A DNA stretch of 64,000 nt from JAAXHH01 sp965225915 (GTDB lineage: Bacteria > JAAXHH01): the NCBI GenBank assembly GCA_965225915.1, contig OZ245326.1, forward strand, positions 372,001 through 436,000. Reading direction: 5' to 3'. Both the position numbers and the translations under genes were made by a program. Of this stretch, positions 35,421-45,831 are shown piece after piece. The notes under the pieces are model-generated. The model searched no databases. It worked only from the letters and a program-made list of their open reading frames with translations, and was not told the origin of the DNA. Each line of letters starts with the position of its first letter. Positions within the stretch are counted from its first letter, which is position 1.

Positions 35421-38192
35421 ACGCCACCGACGCCACCGACGCCACCGACGCCACCTCCGGTACAACCGGTACCATCGCGCATCACGATCACGCCTTCTTC
35501 GCCGACCCTGAATGCCATTGGCCAGACGGTTCAACTCCGTGCCATGGTGCAGGATCAGAACAACAACGCATTGACCGGCGCTGTAGTGACCTGGTCGAGC
35601 AGCAATACGTCCGTAGCTAGTGTGAGTACACAGGGCCTGGTGACCGCCTTGATGAATGGTACCTCACAGATCACCGCGCGCTCGGGCACCGTCTCTGCTA
35701 ATGTCGGCGTTACAGTCATGTCGCCTCTGCCGAACCGACCTCCCGAGGCGGTGGGCGAAATCGCGCCGCTGATGCTGGTCGAAGGGGGACCGACCGTGGA
35801 AGCGGACGTATCCGGTACCTTCAGTGACCCAGACGGCGATGAACTGAAGTTCGCCGCCGAGTCGAGTGACGACCTGGTTGCCACGGCGACTGTGTCAGAA
35901 GCAAAGGTGACAATCGTGCCGGTAAGCGCCGGTAGCGCCGACATCACCGTTACCGCGACCGATCCCGAAGGACTCAGCGCTACGCAGACGATAGCGGTTA
36001 CCGTAGAAGAACAGGAGAATAAGCCGCCCGAGGCGGAGGGCGAAATCGCGCAGCTGACGCTGGTCGAAGGGGGACCGACCGTGGAAGTGGACGTGTCCGG
36101 CGCCTTCAGTGACCCCGACGGCGATGAATTGAAGTTCGCCGTCGAGTCGAGTGATGACCTGGTTGCCACGGCGACTGTGTCAGAAGCAAAGGTGACAATC
36201 GTGCCGGTAAGCGCCGGTAGCGCCGATATCACCGTTACCGCGACCGATCCCGAAGGACTCAGCGCTACGCAGACGATAGCGGTTACCGTAGAAGAACAGG
36301 AGAATAAGCCGCCCGAGGCGGAGGGCGAAATCGCGCAGCTGATGCTGGTCGAAGGGGGACCAACCGTGGAAGTGGACGTGTCCGGCGCCTTCCGCGATCC
36401 AGATGGCGATGAACTGAAGTTCGCCGTCGAGTCGAGTGACGACCAGGTGGCCACTGCGACTCTGTCTGGAGTAATGGTGACGATCGTGCCGGTAAGCGCC
36501 GGTAGCGCCGACATCACCGTAACCGCAACCGATCCCGATGGGCTAAGCGCTACGCAGACGATAGCGGTTACCGTAGAAGAACAGGAGAATAAGCCGCCCG
36601 AAGCGGTGGGACAGATTGCACCGCTGGTGTTGACCGAAGGGGGACCGACCGTGGAAGTGGACGTGTCCGGCGCCTTCAGTGACCCCGACGGCGATGAGTT
36701 GACGTTTGCTGCCGAATCGAGTGACGGCATGGTTGCCACGGCGACTGTGTCTGGTGTATTGGTGGCGATCGCCCCAGTAAGTACCGGTAGCGCCGACATC
36801 ACCGTAACCGCAACCGATCCCGATGGGCTAAGCGCTATGCAGACGATAGCGGTTACCGTTCAAGAACCGGAGAACGGGCCTCCCGAGGCGGTGGGCGAAA
36901 TCGAACCGCTGATGCTGGTTGAAGGTGATCCGCCCGTGGAGGTGGACGTGTCCGGTGCCTTCCGCGACCCGGACGACGATGAACTGAAGTTCGCCGTCGA
37001 GTCGAGTGACGACCAGGTGGCCACTGCGTCTGTTTCCGGAACAAAAGTAACGGTTGTACCTGTAAGCGCCGGTAGCGCCGATATCACCGTTACCGCGACC
37101 GATCCCGAAGGACTCAGCGCTACGCAGACGATAGCGGTTACCGTAGAAGAACAGGAGAATAAGCCGCCCGAGGCGGAGGGCGAAATCGCGCAGCTGATGC
37201 TGGTCGAAGGGGGACCAACCGTGGAAGTGGACGTATCCGGCGCCTTCAGTGACCCCGACGGCGATGAATTGAAGTACTCGGCTTTTTCAAGCGACGATCT
37301 CGTTGCTATTGTCGAAGCGACCGAAGCTGAAATCACCATCACACCAGTTTCAGCAGGTAAAGCAACGGGTTCCGTACGAGCTACGGACCCGGACGGTTTG
37401 AGCGCCACACAGATCTTTAGAGTGACAACGATTGTTTCGAGTCCGAATCGTGAGACTCTGATCGAACTATACAACAGGTTGGACGGGCTGGAATGGTCAG
37501 ACAGGACAAACTGGCTTACGAACGCACCACTGAATCAGTGGCATGGTGTTACAACCGACGCTGACGGTCAGGTCACCCGGCTGGAGTTAAACAACAACAA
37601 TCTTCGGGGTCCGCTTTCCCGTGAACTCCTTCAACTCATCGATCTCACCGTGCTGAACCTCGCCGATAACCACCTTACTGGCAGCATACCGCCGGACCTC
37701 GGACAACTGGCATTACTGGAATCATTAGTATTGAAAGGAAACCAGTTAACGGGAATCATCCCTTCTGGCATTGAACTTTTGGGGAATCTCGAAGCCCTCG
37801 ATTTCGCTGGGAACCAGTTGTCTGGAGTGATTCCTGCCGAGATCGAACATTTGAATTCGCTCGAGTCTCTGAACCTCAGTGAGAACCAGCTATCGGGTCC
37901 CATTCCACCGGAAATTGGACAACTGAACGAACTAATCTTCCTGGAACTTTCCGTCAATCAGTTGACGGGAGTACTGCCATCGGAAATCGGTCGTCTCGAT
38001 TTTCTTGCCACGCTGAACGTTGCCTCGAACGCAGAGCTTTCCGGACCCCTGCCTCTTTCTCTTTCCAGTCTCAGGCTGGAAAGCTTTCGAGTGAATGGAA
38101 CGCAACTTTGCGCACCGTTGAACGAGGAATTCCAGGAATGGCTGAGCACCATATCGGATCTCAGCGACATTGAAGGTTGTCCTGATCAGTAA
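35328..38192 (+). CDS. Large surface lipoprotein: Ig-like domain, six 95-aa repeats, plant-type LRRs
   Basis: A 954-aa lipoprotein. The signal (FALPFVFGLTLVALVSCGQG) has its lipid Cys at about residue 24, followed by a (PTPPT)n linker. Residues about 48-135 are a Big2-type Ig-like domain (WSSSNTSVASVSTQGLVTA). Six tandem units of exactly 95 aa start at residue 138, each beginning PPEA and containing FSDPDGDELKF, a cadherin-like calcium motif. Residues about 708-954 are leucine-rich repeats of the plant-type consensus (LTGSIPPDLGQLALLESLVL) capped by TQLCAPLNEEFQEWL. Start is a GTG; an upstream ATG at 35280 runs into TAG. Adhesion or host contact is the likely role; it is inference. Confidence 0.82.
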   Translation: MLRVSRFALPFVFGLTLVALVSCGQGSPTKPTPPTPPTPPTPPPVQPVPSRITITPSSPTLNAIGQTVQLRAMVQDQNNNALTGAVVTWSSSNTSVASVSTQGLVTALMNGTSQITARSGTVSANVGVTVMSPLPNRPPEAVGEIAPLMLVEGGPTVEADVSGTFSDPDGDELKFAAESSDDLVATATVSEAKVTIVPVSAGSADITVTATDPEGLSATQTIAVTVEEQENKPPEAEGEIAQLTLVEGGPTVEVDVSGAFSDPDGDELKFAVESSDDLVATATVSEAKVTIVPVSAGSADITVTATDPEGLSATQTIAVTVEEQENKPPEAEGEIAQLMLVEGGPTVEVDVSGAFRDPDGDELKFAVESSDDQVATATLSGVMVTIVPVSAGSADITVTATDPDGLSATQTIAVTVEEQENKPPEAVGQIAPLVLTEGGPTVEVDVSGAFSDPDGDELTFAAESSDGMVATATVSGVLVAIAPVSTGSADITVTATDPDGLSAMQTIAVTVQEPENGPPEAVGEIEPLMLVEGDPPVEVDVSGAFRDPDDDELKFAVESSDDQVATASVSGTKVTVVPVSAGSADITVTATDPEGLSATQTIAVTVEEQENKPPEAEGEIAQLMLVEGGPTVEVDVSGAFSDPDGDELKYSAFSSDDLVAIVEATEAEITITPVSAGKATGSVRATDPDGLSATQIFRVTTIVSSPNRETLIELYNRLDGLEWSDRTNWLTNAPLNQWHGVTTDADGQVTRLELNNNNLRGPLSRELLQLIDLTVLNLADNHLTGSIPPDLGQLALLESLVLKGNQLTGIIPSGIELLGNLEALDFAGNQLSGVIPAEIEHLNSLESLNLSENQLSGPIPPEIGQLNELIFLELSVNQLTGVLPSEIGRLDFLATLNVASNAELSGPLPLSLSSLRLESFRVNGTQLCAPLNEEFQEWLSTISDLSDIEGCPDQ
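35739..37448 (+). repeat. Six tandem 285-bp coding repeats
   Basis: Units begin at 35739, 36024, 36309, 36594, 36879 and 37164, each 285 bp. Units 2, 3 and 6 share long identical stretches at the DNA level, whereas unit 4 is more diverged and the last unit degrades in its second half (KYSAFSSDDLVAIVEATEAE). Near-identity implies recent expansion or gene conversion, and the number of units may vary between strains. Confidence 0.95.
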
Positions 38193-38243
38193 GGCACTAA
38201 GACTGACATGACAACGATCGTCACCAATAGGTGGAGCTAACCG

Positions 38244-41200
38244 ATGTCCCGTATCGCCAAATTTGGGTTGCCGCTGGTCTTATGTCTGGTGACCGTAACG
38301 CTACTAACGTGCGGTAAAGACAGTCCTACAAAGCCAACCCGGCCTAAGACGACTGCGCCGACTGTTTCAACCGTACCAACCACTCCGCACAGCGTAACGA
38401 TCGTACCAGATTCGACAAACACCTTTTCCGTGGGTCAGACGTTGCGTTTCGTCGCTCTGGTGAAGGATCGGAACGGCACCGTAATGTCGGGAGAAACCGT
38501 GATATGGTCATCCAGCGTTGAGACCGTCGCTACCGTCAGTGAACGAGGCATTGTAACGGCGTTGGCTGCCGGCAGCACACAGATCAACGCAGTGACTGGA
38601 AGTTTGTCCGCCAGTAGGAGTGTGACTGTCAGAAATCCTGTCGTCGCGTCTGCTGATACGGCCACTACCGAGGATCCCCTATCTCAGGACACAACCACTG
38701 TAAGCATACAGGAGAACGACAAGGACGGACTTGTAACCGTCCAGGATACTACGGCATTGGTGACCCAGCAAGTCGACGAGGCCCCTGACCTCATCGTCGA
38801 ATCTCCGGCGGTCAGTGCGAATATCTTGAGTGTAGGAGAGCGCTTCGAACTGAGCGCTACGGTGCGCAACCAGGGGAATGCGGGCGGCGGAGTCCTGATT
38901 ACGCTAACTTACTACAGCTCGACCGATGCCACGATTACCACCGCAGATACCGATGTTGGTTCGGATCTGGTGACCTCGCTCGACCCGTCTGAAACGAGCG
39001 ATGAATCAATCCGATTGGCCGCACCTCTGGTTGCCGGCTCGTACTACTACGGTGCATGTATTGAAGTTTTGACCGATGAATCCGACAAGCAGAACAACTG
39101 CTCCGAAGGCGTTGCCGTGACGGTCATCGGTCCTGACCTGATCGTTGAATCATTGGCCGTGAGCGATACCATGCTGAGTGCTGGACAGAGATTCTCACTG
39201 ACCGCCACGGTCCTCAACCAGGGCGCAGGCGACACGCGTGGATTCACGACGGTACGTTTTTACAGTTCCACCGACACCACGATCTCAACCAGCGATACGG
39301 AGATCGGTGATTGGTTCATATCCAGCCTGGACGCATCTGAATCACAGGAAAGGTCTCTCAACTTTTTAACGGCGCCGGCAACAGGTGGTACGTTTTACTA
39401 CGGGGCATGCGTAGATCCTCTGCCCGAAGAAACTGATACGCAGAACAACTGCTCCGTGGCGTTGACCGTGACCGTCGGCGGCACCGATTTGATCGTACAG
39501 TCGCTGACCATCAGCAATGACAGCCTCAGTGTCGGGGAACGCTTCGCCCTGACTGCTACAGTTCACAACCGGGGTACAGGCGATGCGCAGGCATTTACGA
39601 ACGTGCGTTTCTACAGTTCGACCGATGCCACGATATCGACAGGCGATACGGAGATCGGATCATGGTTCATTTCCACGCTGGACGCGGACGAGTCACAGGA
39701 AAGGACTCTGAACTTTTTGAACGCGCCGTCGGCCACCGGTACGTATTACTATGGAGCATGCGTCGATTCCCTGTCCGGAGAAACCGATACACAGAACAAC
39801 TGCTCCGACGCGCTGACCGTAACCGTCGGCGGCCCGGATCTCATCGTCGAATCGCCGATCGTCAGCGATAGCAGTCCGAACGCCGGGCAGCGCTTCTCGC
39901 TGAGGGCGACCGTCCGCAACCAGGGCACAGGCGATGCGCTGGAGTGGACGACGGTACGTTTCTACCAATCCGACGACACAACGATTTCGACAAATGATTC
40001 GGAAATCGGTACGTGGACCATATCCCCGCTGGATGCGTCCGAATTTAAGGAAAGATCGCTCAACTTCCTATATGCACCGACTGACGGTGGTACGTACCAT
40101 TACGGGGCATGCGTGGATCCCCTGTCCGCGGAAGCAGATACGCAGAACAACTGTTCAATCGGGGTGACCGTTACAATCAGCGGTCCTGATCTGATCGTCC
40201 TATCGCCAACAGTTAGCGAAAGCAATCCAGAGGCCGGCGAACGGTTCGACTTGAACGCGACTATCCAAAACCAGGGCGAAGGTGACGCGACTTCCTCTGC
40301 AACTCTACGTTATTACCGTTCGACCGACGCCATGATCTCGTCCAGTGACACGGAAGTTGGCACCGACTTCGTGAACCAGTTGGACGCAAATGAAACGGCT
40401 GAAGAATCGATTTCGCTGAACGCTCCTTCGACTGCGGGGACTTTCTACTACGGGGCCTGTTTAGACGCGTTGTCAAACGAGATCGATATGCAGAACAATT
40501 GTTCCGTCGGGGTGGCTGTTACAGTCGGCCAGACTGCAAATCGGCCGCCGGTAGCCCAGGGCGGGATACCGATCCAGGATATTGACGCCGGTGAAACGGT
40601 CAGCGTGGACGTGTCTTCGTATTTCACAGATCCCGACGGTGATCCACTCACATACAGGGCTTTAACTTCAAACTCTTCGGTGGCCACAGCATTTATTCCG
40701 GACCACCTGGTTACGATCAGGGGCGAGTCGGCTGGAAACGCGACGATCACCATCACGGCCAGCGACGGAAGTCTGACCGCGGGTCAGTCGATACGCGTAA
40801 TGGTGCGGGGGGCCGTTGTTGTGACCCCCGACCTCGTCGTTGAATTGCCGTTGGTCAGTGATGGCAGCCTCGACGCGGGAGAGTCTTTTATCTTGTCCGC
40901 AACGGTCCGAAATCGAGGCACCGGCGATGCGACGACCTTTTCCACGTTACGCTACTACAGATCGGCAGACGCGATGATTACGACTGCCGGTGTCGAAACT
41001 GGATCGGAATCCGTGACTTCCCTGGACGTCTCCCAGTCCAGTGACCATTCCATCGATTTGACGGCGCCTTCGTCACCCGGTACTTACTACTATGGAGCAT
41101 GCGTTGACGCTCTGTCCGACGAGGTCGATACGCAGAACAACTGCTCCATAGGGGTGACGGTTACCGTGGTGGAGCCCGGCAATCGAACACCCATCGCCCA

Positions 41201-44200
41201 TGGAACGATCCCGGATCAGGACGTTGATGATGGAGATTCGATCATGTTGGACGTTTCTTCGTTTTTCAGCGATCCCGATAATGACCAACTGACCTACACA
41301 GCCTCCTCATCCAGTGCTGTGGTGGCAACCGCGTCCATATCGAATGACGAGGTGACCATTTTCGGTGAATCTGCCGGCAACGCAACGATCACTGTCACGG
41401 CGAGCGATGGCAGCCTGACTGCGAGGCAGACGATACGAGTGGCGGTGCGGCAACTCCATGTTCCTAAGCCTGATCTCGTCGTCGAATCACCTTCGGTCAG
41501 CGATAGCAGTCCGGACGCGGGGGAACCGTTTACTTTTAACGCGTCAGTCCGAAACCGTGGCGATGGCGACGCTACTTTCTCTACGACACTCCGCGTCTAT
41601 CAGTCGACCGACGCCACGGTTCCAACCGGTGATGTGGAAGTTGCTGCGGAATCCGTAGCCGCACTCAACACTTCTGAATCCAGTGACCAGTCGATCGATC
41701 TGGCTGCCCCTTCGGATCCGGGCGTCTATTATTACGGAGCCTGTGTCGATGCGGTGTCCAATGAGTCTGATGGCCAGAACAACTGCTCCGTCGCGGTTGC
41801 CTTGACTATAGGACAACCGGCCAATCGTGCTCCTGTAGCCCAGGGAACGGTCCCGGACCAGAATGTCAACGCGGGAGCGACCGTTTCGGTGGACATGACC
41901 TCGTATTTTAGCGACCCCGATAATGAACAGCTGACCTACTCGGCGTCCACTTCGAACGCGGCGGTGGCTACCGCGTCCATTCCGAATGACAGGGTAACGA
42001 TAGCAGGCATATCTGCCGGAAATGCGACGATTACCGTTACAGCTAGCGACGGCAGTCTTACAGCAGGGCAAACGATTCGGGTGACCGTTCAGCAGCTGGT
42101 GGTTCCGAAGCCCGATCTCATCGTCGATTCGCCGACGGTCAGCGATGGAAGTCCCGATCCGGGAGATCGAATTACCCTGAACGCAACGGTCCGCAATCGG
42201 GGGGACGGCGACGCAACATCTTCGACTACACTACGCTACTACCTTTCTACAGATGCCACGATATCGAGCAACGATACGGCACTGGGTACGGATCATGTGT
42301 TCTCTCTCGATACATCTGAAACCAGTGATGAGTTCATAAGGTTGGACGCTCCTACGAGTTCCGGTACTTACTACTACGGCGCATGCGTTGATGCGTTGTC
42401 TGAAGAATCAGACAGTCAGAACAACTGTTCCGTGGCCGTGACGGTGACCGTGGTTCAACCCGTCAACCGGGCTCCTGTCGCTCAGGGTTCCATTCCGGCT
42501 CAGACCATAGACGTAGGCGAATCGGTCAGGGTAAATGTATCGCCGTACTTCCAAGATCCCGATGGGGACGGACTTACTTACTCTGCTTCCACATCGAACG
42601 AGGCTGTATCGACGGTGAACACGGCGAATAACGTGGTGACATTGGTAGGCAAGTCTGCTGGCAACGCGATCATTACCGTTACGGCCAATGATGGCAGTCT
42701 GACAGCAAGACAGACGATTCAGGTGACCGTGCAGATCCCTGTCGTTCTCGCCCCGGACCTCATCGTGGAATCGCCGACAGCAAGTGAGGACAGCCTGAGT
42801 AGTGAAGAGCGTTTCACGCTTCGGGCCACTGTCCGCAACCAGGGTACAGGCAGGGCGTCTTCCACGACGCTACGCTACTACCTTTCTTCCGATGCCGCGA
42901 TTACCTCAGCAGACATGGAAGTAGGAACTGACCGTGTTTTTTCTCTCAGGGCTTCTTCAACCGGCGATGAATTCATCAGCCTGAGAGCGCCATCGGCACT
43001 CGGTACGCACTTCTATGGCGCGTGCGTGGATGCTCTATCTGAGGAGTCGGACGCACAAAACAACTGTACTGTAGCAGTTATGGTGACTGTCAACGGCCCT
43101 GACCTGGTTGTCGGACCGCCGACGGTATCCAACGCCGTTCCCGAAGTTGAAGAATCGTTCACACTGAGCGTGACAGTCCGCAACCTGGGTGACGGTGATG
43201 CAAGCGCAACGACTTTGCGCTATTACCAATCCACCGACGCAACGATTTCCACCGGCGATACGGAGGTGGGAACGGACTACGTGTTCAGCCTGGATGCGTC
43301 CGGAACTGGCGACGAGTCAATAGTATTGACGGCTCCCGACGCCTCAGGAACTTACTATTTCGGCGCCTGTGTTGATGCCGATTCAGACGAAACGGATACA
43401 CAGAACAACTGCTCCAGCGCAGTTGCCATCGAGGTAAGAGAAAAACCGACGATCGTTGGCGCCAGTTCCTTTGTATACCTGACTCAGGCTGTTCAGTCAG
43501 TCGGTGATCCCGTTCCCCTAATTGAAGGAGACGAAGCCCTGCTGCGTGTATTTATTGCCAGAGAGGACAACACGGATATCAGCATACCGCCGGTTCGAGC
43601 CACCTTCTATCAAAGTGGAGCCATAACGCACACGGTTAATATACCCAGCCAGAATACGAGAATCCCCGGACAGATCGAAGAGGGAGAGCTGGGATTGTCG
43701 TCCAACGCTTTGATACCCGGATCAGTCATTGAACCGGGTTTGGAGATGGTCGTCGAGATCGATCCGGACGGCACCCTGGATCCGATGCTGGAAATAGGAC
43801 AACGACTACCGCCGACGGGGCGCAATTCCGTGGACGTTGGAACGGTCACCTCCTTCGACATCATGATAATACCGTATCTCTGGGACGATAACCCGGACAG
43901 GTCGATCCTGACACAAATCAACGCTGTTACGGCCGGTGGCACATTGTTACGTGAAACGCGCGATTACCTACCTGTGGGAGATATTACGGTCAGCGTGCAC
44001 GACCCCGTATTCGTTTCGTATGATCCCACGGGTGATAAAGGTGAAGACCTCGTTTCATTGACAAAATCGATACACGCCATGGAAGGATCTCCAGACACCT
44101 ATTACATGGGGGTTTTCAGAAGACAGGGAGACAATGGACTTCTGGGGATTGCTTACGTGGGAGGTTACTTTTTTGGTCAGAACCGGGAATTCGCGAGCGT

Positions 44201-44948
44201 GAGCGTACTCCAGGGACCCGTAATTGCCCACGAGTTCGGCCATAACCTGTCTCTGCGCCACGCACCGTGTGGCGGACCTGCCCGACCGGATCCCGATTTC
44301 CCGGACCGCGATGGGTCCATTGGCGCATGGGGTTACGATTTCCTCAATGAGGAATTGATATCCCCCAGCCGTCCCGACCTGATGAGTTACTGCGAACCGG
44401 AGTGGATAGGCCACTTCAACTTTAACAAGTCGTTGCGCTGGCGCCAGTCCAAAGATGTAAGACTTGCGTCAGTTGCTTCAGCCTCTCGAAGTCTGTTGCT
44501 CTGGGGCCGCGTAAGCAGTGACGGTGATCTCGTTCTCGAACCAGCCTTCGTCGTTGACGCTCCACCGGTTCTTCCACAATCGAGCGGTCCTTATCGACTA
44601 TCCGGTCAAAGTGTGGAAGGAGGGGAACTCTTCGATCTTTCATTCGACATGGCCGAATTCGGAGACAGCGAGGGCGGCGGCTTCAACTTCATCCTTCCGG
44701 TGCGTGCGGACTGGCCTGCGAGGCTTGATCAGATCACCCTTGCAGGGCCTGAAGGTGTTGTGACACTGGACAGCGACGGAGACCGCTACGCGGCGCTGTT
44801 GCTGGACAACGTCACCGGTCAAGTACGAGGATTACTGCACGACTGGATGGTTCCATGGGCTGGAGGACCACCAGCCCGACGTGTACCGCCGGAACCGGGA
44901 CTCGAGATCGTTACAAGCAAGGGCGTGCCAGCCGCTAACGATTGGTAG
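38244..44948 (+). CDS. Giant lipoprotein: Big2, ten CARDB and four cadherin-like domains, C-terminal metzincin
   Basis: A 2234-aa lipoprotein (signal FGLPLVLCLVTVTLLTCGKD, Cys about 25). A Big2 domain (about 50-130) leads into ten CARDB domains of about 115 aa, each starting PDLIVESP and ending YYYGACVD...DTQNNCS; four cadherin-like domains (VAQGTIPDQ...FSDPDND) alternate with the later CARDB units. From about 1735 comes a protease region with HEFGHNLSLRH at residues 1996-2006, where His1996, His2000 and His2006 would bind zinc, Glu1997 is the base, and DLMSYCEP supplies a Met-turn. This is a metzincin, M66-like, with Ser in place of the usual Gly. GGTGGAG precedes the ATG. It lies 51 bp after the LRR lipoprotein, likely co-transcribed. 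Confidence 0.85.
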   Translation: MSRIAKFGLPLVLCLVTVTLLTCGKDSPTKPTRPKTTAPTVSTVPTTPHSVTIVPDSTNTFSVGQTLRFVALVKDRNGTVMSGETVIWSSSVETVATVSERGIVTALAAGSTQINAVTGSLSASRSVTVRNPVVASADTATTEDPLSQDTTTVSIQENDKDGLVTVQDTTALVTQQVDEAPDLIVESPAVSANILSVGERFELSATVRNQGNAGGGVLITLTYYSSTDATITTADTDVGSDLVTSLDPSETSDESIRLAAPLVAGSYYYGACIEVLTDESDKQNNCSEGVAVTVIGPDLIVESLAVSDTMLSAGQRFSLTATVLNQGAGDTRGFTTVRFYSSTDTTISTSDTEIGDWFISSLDASESQERSLNFLTAPATGGTFYYGACVDPLPEETDTQNNCSVALTVTVGGTDLIVQSLTISNDSLSVGERFALTATVHNRGTGDAQAFTNVRFYSSTDATISTGDTEIGSWFISTLDADESQERTLNFLNAPSATGTYYYGACVDSLSGETDTQNNCSDALTVTVGGPDLIVESPIVSDSSPNAGQRFSLRATVRNQGTGDALEWTTVRFYQSDDTTISTNDSEIGTWTISPLDASEFKERSLNFLYAPTDGGTYHYGACVDPLSAEADTQNNCSIGVTVTISGPDLIVLSPTVSESNPEAGERFDLNATIQNQGEGDATSSATLRYYRSTDAMISSSDTEVGTDFVNQLDANETAEESISLNAPSTAGTFYYGACLDALSNEIDMQNNCSVGVAVTVGQTANRPPVAQGGIPIQDIDAGETVSVDVSSYFTDPDGDPLTYRALTSNSSVATAFIPDHLVTIRGESAGNATITITASDGSLTAGQSIRVMVRGAVVVTPDLVVELPLVSDGSLDAGESFILSATVRNRGTGDATTFSTLRYYRSADAMITTAGVETGSESVTSLDVSQSSDHSIDLTAPSSPGTYYYGACVDALSDEVDTQNNCSIGVTVTVVEPGNRTPIAHGTIPDQDVDDGDSIMLDVSSFFSDPDNDQLTYTASSSSAVVATASISNDEVTIFGESAGNATITVTASDGSLTARQTIRVAVRQLHVPKPDLVVESPSVSDSSPDAGEPFTFNASVRNRGDGDATFSTTLRVYQSTDATVPTGDVEVAAESVAALNTSESSDQSIDLAAPSDPGVYYYGACVDAVSNESDGQNNCSVAVALTIGQPANRAPVAQGTVPDQNVNAGATVSVDMTSYFSDPDNEQLTYSASTSNAAVATASIPNDRVTIAGISAGNATITVTASDGSLTAGQTIRVTVQQLVVPKPDLIVDSPTVSDGSPDPGDRITLNATVRNRGDGDATSSTTLRYYLSTDATISSNDTALGTDHVFSLDTSETSDEFIRLDAPTSSGTYYYGACVDALSEESDSQNNCSVAVTVTVVQPVNRAPVAQGSIPAQTIDVGESVRVNVSPYFQDPDGDGLTYSASTSNEAVSTVNTANNVVTLVGKSAGNAIITVTANDGSLTARQTIQVTVQIPVVLAPDLIVESPTASEDSLSSEERFTLRATVRNQGTGRASSTTLRYYLSSDAAITSADMEVGTDRVFSLRASSTGDEFISLRAPSALGTHFYGACVDALSEESDAQNNCTVAVMVTVNGPDLVVGPPTVSNAVPEVEESFTLSVTVRNLGDGDASATTLRYYQSTDATISTGDTEVGTDYVFSLDASGTGDESIVLTAPDASGTYYFGACVDADSDETDTQNNCSSAVAIEVREKPTIVGASSFVYLTQAVQSVGDPVPLIEGDEALLRVFIAREDNTDISIPPVRATFYQSGAITHTVNIPSQNTRIPGQIEEGELGLSSNALIPGSVIEPGLEMVVEIDPDGTLDPMLEIGQRLPPTGRNSVDVGTVTSFDIMIIPYLWDDNPDRSILTQINAVTAGGTLLRETRDYLPVGDITVSVHDPVFVSYDPTGDKGEDLVSLTKSIHAMEGSPDTYYMGVFRRQGDNGLLGIAYVGGYFFGQNREFASVSVLQGPVIAHEFGHNLSLRHAPCGGPARPDPDFPDRDGSIGAWGYDFLNEELISPSRPDLMSYCEPEWIGHFNFNKSLRWRQSKDVRLASVASASRSLLLWGRVSSDGDLVLEPAFVVDAPPVLPQSSGPYRLSGQSVEGGELFDLSFDMAEFGDSEGGGFNFILPVRADWPARLDQITLAGPEGVVTLDSDGDRYAALLLDNVTGQVRGLLHDWMVPWAGGPPARRVPPEPGLEIVTSKGVPAANDW

Positions 44949-45099
44949 GAACGGAAGGAAGGACTACTGCTTTATCTAGCTCAAACCTATTCCGGGCGTT
45001 TGAGAGCGTCCGGTGCACTAAAAGTAGTAGTATCAGATGTCGGCTATACATCGTGAACTGCAGGACCAATTTTCCACACTATCCAAAAGGACAGTTATA

Positions 45100-45675
45100 A
45101 TGAGAAAGTTCATTTTCGCACTACTAGGCGCAGTGGTCATGCTGTCGATATCCACGCACGAAACAGTGCAAGCACAGGAACGTACTCCATCGTTGAAAGT
45201 CGGTGGTGGACTAGGGATTCCCGCAGGAGATTTTGGTGATGGAGCGAATATGGGCTTTGCGATTCTTGGGGGTGTTTCGGTGCCCATCCTGGATAATGTG
45301 CACGCGATGGCGGAAGGGCATTATAGCAAATATGGCGCGGATGAAGACATCCTGGGTGTGGATGCGGATGCAAAAATGATCGGTGGGAATATCGGAGTCA
45401 TGGTAAGGTCCTCATCGACACCATTGATCGTTTACGGGCACGGGGGTTTAGGGTTGACCCGCGCGGATGTGACGGCCTCAGCGTCCGTTCTTGGTGAGAC
45501 AATCTCAGTCAGTTCATCGGAGAATGCGTTCAGTTTTGTCATAGGTGGCGGTATTCAATATCCTATTAATCCTTCCATTTCAGTGGCAGTCGATGCTCGA
45601 TACAATCACGCGTTGACCGAAGAATCAGCCACTCAATGGATGCCCATAACCGTGTCCATTGTGTTTACCCCGTAG
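45100..45675 (+). CDS. Small outer-membrane beta-barrel protein
   Basis: A 191-aa protein with a signal peptide (MRKFIFALLGAVVMLSIST, cut after VQAQ) and about eight amphipathic strands: LKVGGGLGIPAGDFGDGANM, AMAEGHYSKYG, IGVMVRSSSTPLIVYGHGG, FSFVIGGGIQYPINPSISVA and a final strand ITVSIVFTP. This fits the OmpA/OmpW-like eight-stranded barrels often annotated as OMP_b-brl. AAAGGA lies eight bases before the ATG at 45100; the longer frame from 45037 adds an unlikely leader. Function unknown; a structural or surface role is probable. A 12-bp stem hairpin follows its stop. Confidence 0.75.
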   Translation: MRKFIFALLGAVVMLSISTHETVQAQERTPSLKVGGGLGIPAGDFGDGANMGFAILGGVSVPILDNVHAMAEGHYSKYGADEDILGVDADAKMIGGNIGVMVRSSSTPLIVYGHGGLGLTRADVTASASVLGETISVSSSENAFSFVIGGGIQYPINPSISVAVDARYNHALTEESATQWMPITVSIVFTP

Positions 45676-45692
45676 AACGGTTTCGTCCAACG

Positions 45693-45737
45693 ATTTACGC
45701 ATCCGCTTCCTGCCGCCACGGTTGTGGATGCGTAAAT
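45693..45737. terminator. Hairpin after the beta-barrel gene
   Basis: ATTTACGCATCC (45693-45704) and its perfect complement (45726-45737) enclose a 21-nt loop, 18 bp after the stop codon. No T-run follows, so it may be a factor-dependent terminator or a 3'-end stabiliser. Confidence 0.5.
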
Positions 45738-45831
45738 ACGAACAGGCACCAGTTGTTATTTAGATCACAAGCAGACGTTGGCAATGGTGACGATTAATCG
45801 GAATGATAAAGGTTGATTGAGGAGAGTAAGC

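Noticed and set aside
35401..35460. ACGCCACCG tandem repeats as a possible phase-variation tract
   Set aside because: The unit is 9 bp, so changes in copy number keep the frame; it only varies the length of the Pro/Thr linker.
35555..36802. 415-aa open frame on the minus strand within the repeat region
   Set aside because: It is the antisense of the 285-bp coding repeats; its Ser/Thr/Val-rich sequence repeats only because the plus strand does, and the plus frame has a signal peptide and domains.
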